Source: Chromera velia
Taxonomy: Eukaryota > Sar > Chromeraceae
Assembly (NCBI GenBank): GCA_018398765.1
Contig: JAHBMJ010003908.1
Span: 49,730 to 85,718, forward strand
Length of the DNA stretch: 35,989 nucleotides
Reading direction: 5' to 3'
Shown here one piece after another: positions 9,935-21,391 of the stretch. The position numbers were made by a program, and so were the translations under genes. The notes under the pieces are model-generated. The model did not search any database, was not told the DNA's origin, and saw only the letters and a program-made list of their open reading frames with translations. Each line of letters starts with the position of its first letter. The first letter of the stretch is position 1.

Positions 9935-10851
9935 GTTAGTGCGCCGCCCTTTATAAATGAAATTAAGTGAATTTAGATGAATTTACGTGAATTTAAGCAG
10001 TTGCTATGTGCTATTTAAGCATAGCTTGGCATAGCTAGAAAGAAGATAGAAATTAAATGAATTAGTTTTAGTTTAAAGTAGCATTAAGCAAAAGAAGATC
10101 GTGTATGCTGCTTGCTTTCATGACTTAGTGGTTAGCATACAGCACTAACAAGCAGAAGGTCATGGGTTCAATCCTCACTATATCCCTTTTAAGTATCAAA
10201 GAAAGGAGGTGCAGGACGTAAACGTCCTGTATCATATACAGATGTTGGCGTGTCAGACTTCGATCGAAATCACATGAAAGACTTCCGAAAGACTTTCTGG
10301 AAGACTACAATGAAATCAAATCGATCACTGAATCATAAGAAAGCTCCATGCTCCTGACACTGATCGAGTCTGTCACTGGAGATCAACCTGAACCACTCTA
10401 GTGACATCAAGCCCTGAAGACCCTTGAACCTCTGTAAGCACTCACCAGCGCCTACCCCACCAAGTACATAGACCTTAACACAGTGAATTTAGATAAATTT
10501 AGGTGAATTTAAGTGAATTTACAAGTGAATTTTTTGAGGCTAAATTCACCTTAAATTTAGATTGTTAGTGGCTTGGGATCTGGTGTCGCTAGATCTAAGG
10601 ATTTAACCTTCAATCATCATCATCATCATCATCATCAGATTTCTAAATTCATTTCAAAATAAATTTAGAGCGTTTTACATAGGAATTAATTAATGTAAAT
10701 TCATTTAAATTCATTTTATAGTGAATTTATACTCAAAATTCACTTATAAATTCACTTAAATTCATCTAAATTCACGGCTTAAATTTATGTAGATTCATCT
10801 AAATTTACTTAAATTCATTTGTAAATTCACTCATTTTTATAGGGTACTAAC
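9935..10851. mobile_element. TIR element of about 0.9 kb with internal tRNA-like region
   Basis: The ends are inverted: GTTAGT...CCCTTTATAAATGA at left corresponds to the complement of ATTTTTATAGGGTACTAAC at right. Inside each end, GTGAATTTAAGTGAATTTAGATGAATTT-type words continue in opposite orientations for 60-100 bp. The interior holds a Pol III-like A/B box pair, a CATCAT run near 10615, and no ORF. It looks non-autonomous; exact ends are uncertain by a few bases. Confidence 0.6.
10121..10190 (+). promoter_or_regulatory. tRNA-like Pol III internal promoter (SINE-type A and B boxes)
   Basis: TGACTTAGTGG (10121-10131) matches the A box except for one base, and GGTTCAATCC (10165-10174) is a full B-box match at tRNA spacing. 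A TTTT terminator at 10187-10190 falls just after the predicted tRNA end. The T arm can pair, but the acceptor and anticodon stems cannot, so this is a tRNA-derived relic rather than a working tRNA gene. Confidence 0.55.
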
Positions 10852-11034
10852 TAGGTTTATTAATTATCGTCATTCAAATCTAGATTCAAATTTAAAATTC
10901 AGGTCAAGCTACTCTCTAGGCTGCTTTAAGAACATAGGATAGGATATTACTAGGAGTATTAGGATTCATGCTAGGATTTATGTCTAGAGAATTAGGATTA
11001 GGATTAGGATTAGGATTTATGTTCTGGGTTGCCC

Positions 11035-11070
11035 CGCGGTCCACTGCCGGGCCTCGACTTGCACCGTCGA
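11035..11070 (+). repeat. 36-bp dispersed repeat, copy 1
   Basis: CGCGGTCCACTGCCGGG followed by a TCGACTTGCACCGT-type tail; a second copy lies at 11474-11509 with about four differences. It is GC-rich inside AT-rich DNA. Confidence 0.75.
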
Positions 11071-11473
11071 ATTATTTTTCCACTAATTTTTAAAGTATAA
11101 TACTAAGCCTGCTAGTAAGCCTGTAACTAAGGTATAGTAACTTGAAGTTTTTTATACAGTATTCTGGATGTTTTCAATTGATATAAAAAGGCCGGTTTCG
11201 ATTTTAAATCATCATTCTTTCTCTTTCACCGCCAGATGTTTGGATTAGGTCTGGTTCACGGCGTTCAAGTTGGGTGTGGGGCCTGCAAAAATGAATTCAG
11301 AAGGAAAGAAAAATTTTGAAAACGACAGAGTCATGGGGGCATATGGGGGCCCCACTTGGGGTTTTTGTGCACGACTTACCCAGCACAGTCTGAGGAGAGC
11401 AAACCTAAACGGTGGATCTTATTGAGATTCGAAGTATCACATAGCACAACATTAATCTTCCGGATTTTTTTTT

Positions 11474-11509
11474 CGCGGTCCACTGCCGGGGGTCGGCTTG
11501 CACCGTTGA
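11474..11509 (+). repeat. 36-bp dispersed repeat, copy 2
   Basis: Same orientation as the copy at 11035-11070. The sequence ACCGTTGACTGCTG at its end is repeated again near 11556. Confidence 0.75.
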
Positions 11510-12302
11510 CTGCTGTCTGGTTGCAGCGTACGTTGCTTCATTGGCTTGGCTACTGACCGTTGACTGCTGCAACCGAAGGAACGCTCCCCCCCCCCCCCCC
11601 CCCCCCTCCAGCGGATGCGTTTCCTGCCTGTCCCCCTTTTTGCTCAGAGCGGTCTCCCCTCTCTTTCTCCTTCTCCCTGTCCTTCCGAGGTTTGATCAAT
11701 TCCTCAAAGAGGTAACACAGTGACGGCCGGGGCCTCTCCCGAGTGAAGGCCTGCATGCACACGCAGTTTCGGGAGGAAAGGAGGGTAAAGTAAATGCATC
11801 TGAAAGAAGAGACTGGGAGGTACCGCAACATCTCTAGCTTCTTTCTTTTGTGAGGCAAGAGAGGACCCTTCATGTGCTGGGGGATCGAGGGGCATCACCA
11901 GAAAGAAAGATAGATCTTTCGGGCAGGTCGAATCGTCAACACCATGCAGAGGAAAAGAAAAGAAAGAATCAGTCCGACAATTAACGAGGTGGCAAGCAGA
12001 GAACAAAGTGAAGGTGGGCGCGAAAAAGCTGAGCACCCAAAAGCAACTGGAGGGATGTCAGTGGGATCGGCAGAACAAGAAAGAAAGCGAGACCGTGCGT
12101 GAGAGGGACAAACGCCGAGATGGAAGGATTGGTGTGCCATCTGAAAACCGTGTTGCGACGCATGCACGAGTACCGGTGCCCTGATCAATCGGAGAGTGAG
12201 AACCGGATTTTCGTCCCTTCTTTTCCGTCTTAGTCAATTTTCAAAGAGGTGTGTGTGCCTGTGTGCGTATTTATCTTTCTTTCTCCGTATGTGTCTATCC
12301 CT

Positions 12303-15210
12303 TCAGGCAGAAAGAAGTAAAGAATAGAGGAACTCATGCACGCTGCGAACATTTCTGAATTCTTCAAAAGTGACGCCCTTCGCCTCCGTCGCGTCGAAAC
12401 AGTCCCCGTTCTTCTTCTTGTAGACCTGAAGGAGAGGCAAGGCAAGGGAAGGAAAGGAAAGGAAAGGAAAGGAAAGAAGAAACGAAGAGGTCAAGCAAGT
12501 GCGAAAGAAAGGAAGGAAGGAAGGAACGAAGGAAGAAAGAAAGAAAGAAAGAAAGAAAGGAAGGAAGGAAGGAAGGAAGGAAGAAAGGAAGGAAGGAAGG
12601 AAGGAAGAAAGAAAGAAAGAAAGAAAGAAAGGAAGAAAGGAAGGAAGGAAGGAAGGAAGAAAGAAAGGAAGGAAGGAAGGAAGGAAGGAAGAAAGGAAGG
12701 AAGGAAGGAAGGAAGAAAGAAAGAAAGGAAGAAAGGAAGAAAGGAAGGAAGGAAGGAAGGAAGGAAGAAAGAAAGGAAGGAAGGAAGGAAGGAAGGAAGG
12801 GAAGGAAGGAAGGAAGGAAGGAAGGAAGGAAGGAAGGAAGAAAGAAAGAAAGAAAGAAAAAAAAAACGAGAGGGAGGACCCGGACATCCCGCCGCATAGC
12901 TCTGCAAGAAGAGACTTAAGTACGAAGACAGGATGCAGAATTAACGGAGAATGGAAAGAAGCCTTGTAAAGTGAATGCCCAAGGACTACAGAAAAGCATG
13001 AGTCCACACCCTTTTAGCACTAGCTGTCCTATCTGGGTGCCGATTTCCACCCCGAATCAACCTATTCATGTGCCCGCATCGCCTATACAGACATACCAAC
13101 CTGCATGAGAGTTGCGATGTCAGGGGCGACGAATCGCGACTCGACTGAATCTGCACAGAAGGATCCGGAGAGATCGATCGATCGATTGAAAGGGATCATT
13201 CATTCATAAAAACAAACGGCAATTCATTAAGCAAACTGAATGAAAGACAGGAGTGAGGCAGGGAAACAGAGACCGCAAGGATTCATACCCTTGGGATCAT
13301 ACAAAACAAAAAGACGCAAAAGACCAGCAAACCTTGCCTACACGCAAATGGAAGCATGGATGGGCGGATGAAGAGACGGATGAGTAGAGAGGCACAAATA
13401 TGAAGAGGTGCAAAAGAAGACACGTAGTCGATTAGCCAGGCAGAGAGAGTGCAGAGGAACACAGGCTGCTGCTCAACGAATTCGACGGTCACCGAGAGAG
13501 AAATCCCCCTAGTTCGATCAAGGAAGGGAGTAACATCAAGTCAAAAAAAAGAACACCAGAAAACCTCCCCGGAATGAAGCCACCACTAAGATCTTTGATG
13601 ACACGCACACACCTGGTGGAGGGAAAAACAAACCACTGAGGAGAGAGAGCAAGAAAGAGATCGATCGAGGGGTTTCACTCACGCGGGGAAGCGCACAGAC
13701 ATCCTCAGCTCAAAGCGACAGTCGAATGAGTGCGTCAATTCAGGTTTCTTGTCGGAATGTGCAACAAAAACCTCAGACACACCCCTCCTCCTCTCAATGC
13801 CTCCCTAAACGAATCTGCATGCAGGGAGCCTCACATTTTCTTCCATCACCCACGCCCCCCTCCCGCTTGCCCTAATGGACCTCACCCGAACACCCTTCCC
13901 CTCCTTTCAGTCTCCATTCCCGAACTCTCTGCCTGCCTGCCTTTCTACCTCCAGACTGCCTGCCTGCCTGCCTGCCTGCCTGTCTGACTGCCTTTCTACT
14001 TCCAGACTGCCTGCCTGCCTTCCTGCCTGGCTGACTCATTGTAATGTGTTTCCAAAGGTCCCCTGTGCCGATCACCTCATCCCCGTTGAGGTCGTACAGC
14101 TGGAATGCGATCCAGATTCGACTCTCTGGGGACCCCCTCAGCATCGCCACGAAAACGTTCACGAAAGCTTCATGACCAACGCCAGATGTGCCGGCTGCTC
14201 CATGTTGAAAGAATTAAGAAACGAAGAAAACCAAAATGAAAGCAAGAAAGGAGTGTAGTTCACTGCAAAATTGGCGCAAAGCGACCCCTCCATGCATTGT
14301 ATTTTGAACGGACATGCAGGCAGGAAGTCCGGCTTGGCAGACCATCAGGTGAAACAGCAAACAGACACGGACGGACACCGTCACGCAGGTAGACAGGGAG
14401 CAGATAGATTTCCACGGACTGACAGACAGACAAGCACGCAAGCAGACAGACGAATGTAGCCATTTCCTTTCCCTTCCATTCTTTGAAAAAAGAAAGAGAA
14501 ACCTTTGCTTTCTCTTTCGTTGACTCACCCGTGCTGTCTAGGAGATTGAAAAGTCTGTAAGCAATCGGTGTCAACTTGGGTCCGAGAAAGTCGTCCTGCG
14601 TGATGAAATCAATTGAAGCCGTTGATTCATTCCTTCACTCATTCATTCATTCATTCATTCATTCATTCCTTCATTCATTGCATGCATGCAATCACCACGG
14701 CGCTTCTGTTTCGCAGTCCGTGCAAAGATCCAGATGTTCTTGTGTCATCGTTCAATGATGTGAGCACCGAAATGCTTTTGTCTCCTAATGGATACACAGG
14801 TGGAGAGAGAAATAAATAGACAGACAGATAGATAATCTAAGATGGAAGAGAAAAACAGACCGAAAGAGAGACGCAGAGAGTCAGCCGAGGCATGAATTGC
14901 TCATTAAACGCTTGAGTAACTCTCTCTCTCTCTCTCTCTCAGCTTACCCCCCTCAGGTACGATGCCAGTGTTTTTTTTGACACTGTCTTCATGGCTTTCG
15001 TCACGGCGCTTGATATGATCTGGCTGAAGCAGGCTGCAGTGCAGAAACAATTAAGCGCGGATCAGATGCCCATACAGGAGCAGAAGGTAGGAGGGATGGA
15101 TCCTCTAGGAAGGACTTAGCTGAATGGCATGGAATCACTTGCACGAGAAAGAGAGAAAGAGAGAAAGAAAGAAAGAAAGAAAGAAAGAAAGGAAGGAAGG
15201 AAGGAAGGAA

Positions 15211-15241
<31 letters not shown>

Positions 15242-15312
15242 TAAAAGAAACAAAGAAAGAATAAAAGAAAGAAAGAATAAAAGAAAGAAAGAATAAGAGG
15301 AAGAAAGAATAA

Positions 15313-15348
<36 letters not shown>

Positions 15349-15352
15349 ATAA

Positions 15353-15424
<72 letters not shown>

Positions 15425-15459
15425 AAGAAAGAATAAAAGAAAGAATAAAAGAAAGGATA

Positions 15460-15518
<59 letters not shown>

Positions 15519-15562
15519 AAGAAAGAAAGAAAGAATAAAAGAAAGAATAAAAGAAAGAATAA

Positions 15563-15598
<36 letters not shown>

Positions 15599-17720
15599 AT
15601 TAAAAAAAAAAAAAAGAAAGAAAGAAAGAAAAAAAAATAAAGAAAAAAGAGAGAACCCCACGACTCATGCCTTCAACGGAGAGCAGAAAATACACTTCAC
15701 TCATGCCTTCAGGGCCCCCTTCCAGCACTAGATCTGAGATGCAAAGCCCACCCGACAACTGAGGAGACGTAAACGTCTCGACCGACCAAGAATAGGTTCT
15801 CGGAGTACCTCCCTTTCTGCAAAGAGACAAAAAGAGAGCAGAGACCAGGAAGAGATTATTCAAAGGGCAACAGACTGAAATGCAGACATCAATGCTGTTT
15901 TCTTTGGAGTGTTTGTTGCTCTGATGTGTCCTACCTGGGGCTGTTAATGCACCTCTTCGCGAAACAGACACAGTCCGAATCGTGTTGCCGCTTTCTCTTT
16001 GGGTCACTGGGGCGCGACGTTGACACCTGGGCTTTCACCAACAAAATTTGTTCTTTCTCTCGTTCCACCGCAGTTCTTTCACCAGAGACAGACAAGAGAA
16101 GAGAGCAGTCTTGTGTTGGCTTTCTGCTGAACGAACCTGTAGCCGCGCGGTGCCGTTTCATTGTTGTTATGCCGCGTGGGTTCTTGTATCATGGATCAAC
16201 ATACCAAAGCAGAGTTGTGGCCATCCAAGTCATCACACACACACACACACACACACACACACCGCCTTCAACCCTACCCAACAACCCACCGACCCACCAG
16301 GATTCCTCAGTGCTTCTTCAAAGATTGTGTCCCTCATCTGCTTGCGTGACTTTCGCATTGGCCCTGTGCCGCTGTTCCTCCGTCTCAACGGCAGCTCTGC
16401 AGCGAGGCTGGACAGCTCCCCTTTCCCTGGTGCACCCGCTCCTCCAATGCCGACGTTGGTATTTTCGCACTGCTCTCCCTGCAACAGTTGGAGCGTATCT
16501 CTAGGAACACCCGCAGGCGGCTCTGGTCCCATGGTTGGGCTGTCGCTGGGTGACTGCTGCCGCTCTCGGAGCACACTGTCAAAGGTGGACAAGAGAGATG
16601 CAGGTCCACCCCCTCCGCTTCCTCCTTCTCCAGCTCCATGAGTTATTGTTGCAGGCGTGAGGAGATCTCCCTGACCCTCCCCAGAGAATGGTGAAGACGG
16701 GTCGGTCGGCTTCTCTCTCTCCTGCAAGAAGAGATGCACAAGAGGGGAGGGGTGCAGATAGCGCCTTCTATCTCAATGTGTGGAGTGTCTCTTAATCGGT
16801 TTGTTCTTCCGATTCTCCTTCAGATGTCCGCCCCGTCATCTGTCAAAGGCAGCTCTGTGAAGAGTTCTTGCACCAACAACCTGCGGAGCACTGCTTTCTT
16901 TACGTTTTTTGCTGGAGTGAAACACTCCAAGGAGTTTGCAAGAAAGATACACCTCCTCCCGCATACGCACAATCTCCTTGCAGACAGCTGCATCAATCGC
17001 AGGGTCGGAGGCAGCACCCCACCCTCCCAGCTTCCTTGGGAGAGGAAAAGACAAAGCTCCCGCCCTGCAGCATGGGGACTTACAACCGACAAAACATAAC
17101 GACCACCAGGTGTCATCTCGAATTCGGAGAAACATGCGGTCACATGCAAACATGCACGTGCCTACCGGAGAGTCGGGAGATTTTGGCGCGCCCCCTGCAA
17201 GTGAACACCCGGAGGGAGGGGAAGTTGTCCTCTCAACTGTCCTCATTTATTATGAAATTGGTTGCTATGTAATCTTGACATGCATTGTTTTCCTCACAAA
17301 CAACCAACGGTGCATGCCGCGCACAATCAAACAATTTGACTGACCTTCATGTTGCTGCTGTGGGGTGGCGACATCTCCTGCACAGAGAGACAAAGACAGT
17401 GGGTGAACACCGGAAAGCGGGAATCCGCAGCCATAAAAGCCAGTCCTGCGTGCTGACCCTTCAGCAGGTCCGTGTCTTTGTTCGGCCCTTCGCTCTCCTT
17501 CAACCTCGCATACTCTTCAACACAGTGGTCTCTCCTCTCAGGGTTTCTGCACGCATGCACGCAGAGCGAGGAGAACGAACGCAAGAATCTCATGCAGCTA
17601 ACCGGAAACCCAAATCGCATCAAAGAGAGAAGGGGCGAGCACTGACAGGAAGTGTTCCTTGAAGAGGGGCGAAGTGTGGAGGCAGTTTTCAAAGTGATAC
17701 AATGCTCCGGGAGTAATCAT
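12303..17720 (-). CDS. EF-hand calcium-binding protein, about 12 exons
   Basis: Exons that join in phase, 5' to 3' on the - strand: 17546-17345, 17194-17166, 17034-16881, 16721-16294, 15816-15694, 15033-14948, 14784-14696, 14595-14529, 14194-14036, 13150-13101, 12425-12303 (about 502 aa). An earlier coding block at about 17720-17603 ([20 protein letters not shown]) probably belongs to it, but its junction phase is unresolved. The C-terminal third is an EF-hand module: [13 protein letters not shown], then [20 protein letters not shown] with the loop [12 protein letters not shown] (Ca ligands D1, N3, D5, D12; Glu replaces the usual Gly6), then a degenerate last hand [20 protein letters not shown]. 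The middle is Ser/Gly/Pro-rich and likely disordered. Role: probable calcium-responsive adaptor; no enzyme domain was seen. Introns hold the window's largest GGAA/GAAA arrays. The gene is divergent from the coiled-coil gene. Confidence 0.7.
12433..12866. repeat. GGAAA / GGAA / GAAA polypurine array
   Basis: About 430 bp, nearly pure purine on +, in the last intron (12426-13100) of the EF-hand gene, so polypyrimidine in the pre-mRNA. Confidence 0.96.
13927..14030. repeat. (CTGC)n with a repeated CTTTCTACxTCCAGACTGC unit
   Basis: CTGC blocks interrupted by two copies of CTTTCTACxTCCAGACTGC. It begins right after the donor of the 14194-14036 exon of the EF-hand gene. Confidence 0.85.
14637..14680. 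repeat. (ATTC)n microsatellite
   Basis: ATTC units in the short (100-bp) intron between the 14784-14696 and 14595-14529 exons of the EF-hand gene. Confidence 0.9.
15146..15655. repeat. GAAA / GA / GAATAAAA polypurine array
   Basis: A 510-bp composite with a higher-order pattern: GAAA blocks, two long GA dinucleotide blocks (about 15388-15420 and 15479-15513) and recurring GAATAAAA spacers. It fills most of the 15034-15693 intron of the EF-hand gene. Confidence 0.96.
16233..16262. repeat. (CA)n microsatellite
   Basis: Pure CA run in an EF-hand gene intron, just downstream of the donor at 16293. Confidence 0.95.
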
Positions 17721-18330
17721 CCCTCTAGTTATCCATGGAGCTACGGTGTGACCAAATAGCGATCGGTGGATGCGAAGCCCAAGCAATAGCAAAATCTTTC
17801 AAGCGTCCTCCAACCATATTCTGTCTTCTTCGTCTCACAACGCGGGCAAGGAGACCTTCATGAAGGGTTACTAGAGTACTACAGTACTGCGTTAAATTGA
17901 CACTGCGGTTGTCATGCAAGCATGGAGATCGGGTGCATGCAGAAAAAAAGGGGGCTATAGGTGCACGCATAGCGCGCCCCCCGCTTCGCTTTCCGCACGG
18001 GGCCAATTGCCCACGCGGCGTCGCCCGCGGCGTCGCCCGCGGCGCCGACGCGCGCGTAGACGGCTGATCGAAGCATGTGCAGAGGATTGCAAAGGCAAAG
18101 CACAAGCGCAACTCAAGTGGTACAGTCTCGCTAATGCCCAACTAGCTGTCAGAAGCGGAAAAAGGGAGACGATCCGTCCTGTATGATGTACGCAGACGAG
18201 AGACTTGGGTGTCTGTAGGCTGGTGGGAGAGGCTCAGTGATCTGCATGCATTCTTTCTTTCTGAGAGTCTATGTCTTCAACCCCGTAATCAAGGAGAAAC
18301 AGAATAGCGCGAAAGCTCTCAGATTTGAAC
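17721..18330. promoter_or_regulatory. Divergent intergenic region between EF-hand and coiled-coil genes
   Basis: Separates the apparent 5' end of the - strand EF-hand gene from the ATG at 18331. The CpG-rich island lies at its centre. Some of 17721-17850 may still be coding for the - strand gene, as the reading frame stays open. Confidence 0.45.
17955..18062. promoter_or_regulatory. CpG-rich island in a divergent promoter
   Basis: CTATAGGTGC precedes CCCCCCGCTTCGCTTTCCG (identical to the word near 6550), then three GCGTCGCCCGCG-type repeats and GGCGCCGACGCGCGCG. It is about 270 bp before the coiled-coil ATG. A regulatory role is inferred from repetition and position. Confidence 0.45.
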
Positions 18331-21300
18331 ATGGAAGCCAATCTGCAGGCTGGAAGCCTACGCTTGAATGAAATTGGACAGAGCGCTCAGAGGTCGTTGG
18401 AGATGCTGCACCAAATGATATTAAGACAACAGGAGACGATCGATGAATTGAAGGCATCACAACAGCTTCCTCCCGGAAATCCCGTCTCCGTCCCGTGCAC
18501 CTTCAAAAACAGCGAAAGAGCTGGGACCAGCGCGCGGCTGTACCACACACAGACGGATGGGGTGCTGAGAGGGAGAGATGCTGCCAGAGGTGCGTCTCTC
18601 GTTCGCACGCGGCAGTCTGAGGTCGAGCCCTGCGCAGTGTCTGACGCAAACACTAGAGAGGTTGAGGCGCTACGCCAAGAAGTGGCGTCTCTCCGCGCGT
18701 CTCTGAAATCGAAAGCTTCGTTTGAGGATTTGAAAAAAGTTGCTGCCGTTGTAGACAGAAAAGCGTCCGTAGACCAACTCTGGGCTTTGAAAGACCATGT
18801 GTCTAAAAAGGCTTCTGAATCCACAGGACATTTTTCGTCTCTGCTTGCGGAGACGGAAGCGCGAGTCTCAAAGACGGACCTCGAGACCCTCTTTCCTCGT
18901 CTGGCGGGGCGGTGGGTTCGTAGTGATGCTTCGGGGTTCGGCGTTTTGGAGTGCGGTGCCGTGCCCTCAGAGGGGGTGGAGACGGGGCCCGTGCACCTGG
19001 CAACAGCCAGATATGCTCTGAACCAGTCGAGGGCGGCTGTTGATGGGCTGACAGGGGTGATTCAAGTGCAGTCGCAAGAGACAGAAAAGACACGGGGAGA
19101 GGTGGCGGCACTTCGATCGGAAGTTTTGGAGATGAGGGAGAAATTGATTTGTCTGACGGGTGCGGGGGGTGAGGGTGTGGAGGATGGGAATGGCGGTCTG
19201 GTATCTGTCGTTTCGGTTCGTCGAGAGTTGGAGAGACTGCGGAATGACGCGCGTGCGGGGCATGAGTGTCTGGAGACGGCAGTGGCTGAAGTGTCGAGGG
19301 AGACGGAGACGGCATTGCAGAGAGCGAAGGAGGCACCGACAGTGCAGGAAGTGCAGGTGGGCCGGTGGGGGGTGGGGGAGTCCCTTGCAGCACGTTTTTT
19401 CCATTGCTTGCTCCTTGGTCTCTCTCTGGTGTGTCTATATTCGGTTGGGACACCTTTTGTTATCGGGCCCTGCCGAGTTTGTCCTCTGCTTCTGCTCTCT
19501 TAATTGATTCTCTCTCGCGATGTTTCTCTTCCTGGCAGCCTGACGAGAACCGTCTCTTCCGAGGGTCGCCGTCTGTATGGGGGCAGAGTCTTCGATATTT
19601 ATTTTGGGGTATCAAATGATCCGCCCTAGTTTTGAAGCTACCCGTCTGGTGGCTGTGTGATCCCCCCCTCCCCCCTTCTTTTGAGCTCTCATGCTCACAA
19701 AAATGCTTCCTGTCCCTTTAAATTTCTCCGCAAGGAGCTTTCCCTTTCTCTCCCGGCTCCTTTGCCAATCGAGCGAGTTTCCCTTTGTCAAGCTCCCTTC
19801 ATGCAGGTTTGTGAACTGTCTTGTGGCATCATGATTGTATGAGGCCGAGACTTGAATTTTTCTGCTTTAGTGTCAATGTACAAGGTGTGCTCCTAGCTGC
19901 ACTGCCTTTTCTTTTCTGTGTCTATGAAGTATCCATCCCCAGTGTACTCGCTCCTTCTTTTCTTTCTGTTCCAAACAGACCGTCTTGGACGCCGCGAAGC
20001 AGAGCCTGGCAGACGCTTTGAGGGTCGGAGTAGACATGGTAGCTCGGCAGGGCTCTGTCGAAATGGAAAAGAGGTTTGAGGCGATGAGGGACGAGCTGAC
20101 AGAGACTGCGGCAGAGCGAGAAAGGAAGAGGGAGGGGAACCACAACTCAGAGCCCCGTACGTCCCCACAGACACCCTCCCCCCAAATTAAATCTAACGGC
20201 GTCTCCATGGAAAGCAAAGGCGCCTGCGGAAACAGAGATGCCAACCCCCGAGAAATCGGAGACGGGAAGGAAAAACCAAACACTGTCGCTCCCCTTCCCA
20301 GCGTCGCAGATGCACTCATTTGCCGAGTTGCTTCACTCGAAAAAGAGACTTCCAGATTGAGAAAACACGCAACGCTACTAGAGCAACACATGAAAGACAC
20401 TACGGGCTTGGTTGAGCCCCTACTCTCACCCTCCCCCCCCCAAATACACATCCGACCTCCCAACATGGAGACGACAAGCTCCAGCAATAACAGTCGAGCC
20501 CCTGAGACTTCGACCACGCGAGAACCGAACCCTCCGGCGTCAGCACGCCCTCACACTCACCCCATCCCCCCCAGTGGCACATCAATCTTGCCCGAAGGAG
20601 TATGGCTCTCCTCCGAAGTTCGTCGTCTCTCCCCTCCTTCTCTCTCTCCATTCCTCTCAGACCTGGGAGTGTTTCAATCCCCCTCTTCCCATTCTTCTGC
20701 TCTATCTCCACGAGCCATGCCACAGCATGGGGGTGACTGCGAACCTCTGACCTCAGGTGGCAGGTCAGCAAGGGTGTCCCCTAGCGCGTCTGCGTTCCAC
20801 CCCCACCGGGGGGATCGTCTGTCCGCTTCTCCGTGCACAGTTTGGGAAATCGTGCTGGGTGCAGAGGCCCTGAACATGGGGACCCCCCCCGCGTTCTCCT
20901 TCGTGAAGGGCCCCGGCGTTCCCTCTCCGTCTGTTCGCGTTCTCTCGTGCGGCCTTTTCGAGGCCGAGGCTGCGGTCTTTGCGGAACAGAAAACAGGGTT
21001 GACCGCTGCAATCTTGGCAGGAATTAAAGAGCGTTTGGTTCTTGTCGTATGCCTCGACAGCCTTCCTGTGCTGTTCTCGGAATTGCGTCAAGAAACAGTG
21101 TCGCTCGAAAGCGAAGAAAGAAGAAGTGACGTGGCAACTCCCCCAAAGGCCCACCCAACAGAGCTGACCAGCCGTGCCGCGTGTACACGTGGACGCGCTC
21201 CCCGCATTTCAGTCCGTGGCCTCGTTCGGATTCCCCAGACCCGAAGTTCTTTTTCTTTGCGCCTCGTTCTTTGGCCTTCTGTAGAAAAAACAAGGGACGG

Positions 21301-21391
21301 GGGAAGCGGTTTCACTCCAGCCTGTGGATGGCTTTCCAGAGGAAATTTGGGTGCTGTCCTGAAACTGCGGCGACTGCATACCTCCGTTTGA
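18331..21391 (+). CDS. Coiled-coil protein of unknown function, 2 exons
   Basis: Exons 18331-19356 and 19979-21391, phase 0 at CAG|GTGGGC and at a polypyrimidine acceptor ending CCAAACAG; 812 aa. Exon 1 is largely helical with heptad-like stretches: SAQRSLEMLHQMILRQQETI near the start, EVEALRQEVASLRASLKSKA, a repeated K-A-S-[FV]-[ED]-[DQ]-L unit, and later VAALRSEVLEMREKL and VSVRRELERLRNDA. Exon 2 continues helical (LADALRVGVDMVARQGSVEM), passes through a long Pro/Ser-rich linker, and ends in a more hydrophobic section (GLTAAILAGIKERLVLVVCL) that may be folded. No enzymatic motif or signal peptide was found. Such proteins are often cytoskeletal or basal-body components, but nothing here shows that. 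The last 120 residues are compositionally odd and could be intronic or UTR. Confidence 0.6.

Larger units (their letters stand above)
10852..12302. other. Convergent intergenic region, no confident gene
   Basis: AT-rich to about 11230, with (TTAGGA)n at 10991-11017 and a 21-C run at 11586-11606. A + strand frame from about 11800 to 12183 is open for roughly 125 codons and hydrophilic, but has no ATG near its start and no recognised domain. It overlaps what should be the 3' UTR of the EF-hand gene on the other strand, so I do not call it. Confidence 0.45.

Noticed and set aside
10114-10186. A functional tRNA gene
   Set aside because: A and B boxes are present, but acceptor and anticodon stems do not pair, so it is called a tRNA-derived relic.
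10991-11017. Interstitial telomere repeat
   Set aside because: The unit is TTAGGA, not TTTAGGG or TTAGGG, and only about four units are present.
11800-12183. Open hydrophilic + strand frame of about 125 codons
   Set aside because: No ATG near the start, no recognised domain, purine-rich composition, and it overlaps the likely 3' UTR of the EF-hand gene. It could still be an exon of an unrecognised gene.
12364-12907. Long Phe/Leu/Ser or Lys/Glu/Arg ORFs across GGAA/GAAA arrays (also at 4198-4823, 8120-8681 and 15116-15661)
   Set aside because: They are translations of simple repeats, open in several frames on both strands, and lie within introns or intergenic DNA.
14959-15088. A + strand exon-like stretch with good acceptor and donor ([19 protein letters not shown])
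   Set aside because: The opposite strand at 14948-15033 gives a hydrophilic segment with its own acceptor and donor that joins in phase to neighbouring EF-hand exons on both sides; no + strand partners were found.
16820-17149. Alternative - strand frame containing [13 protein letters not shown], resembling a C2-like strand
   Set aside because: Its donor phase does not match the neighbouring exons, whereas the frame with [18 protein letters not shown] links in phase on both sides.
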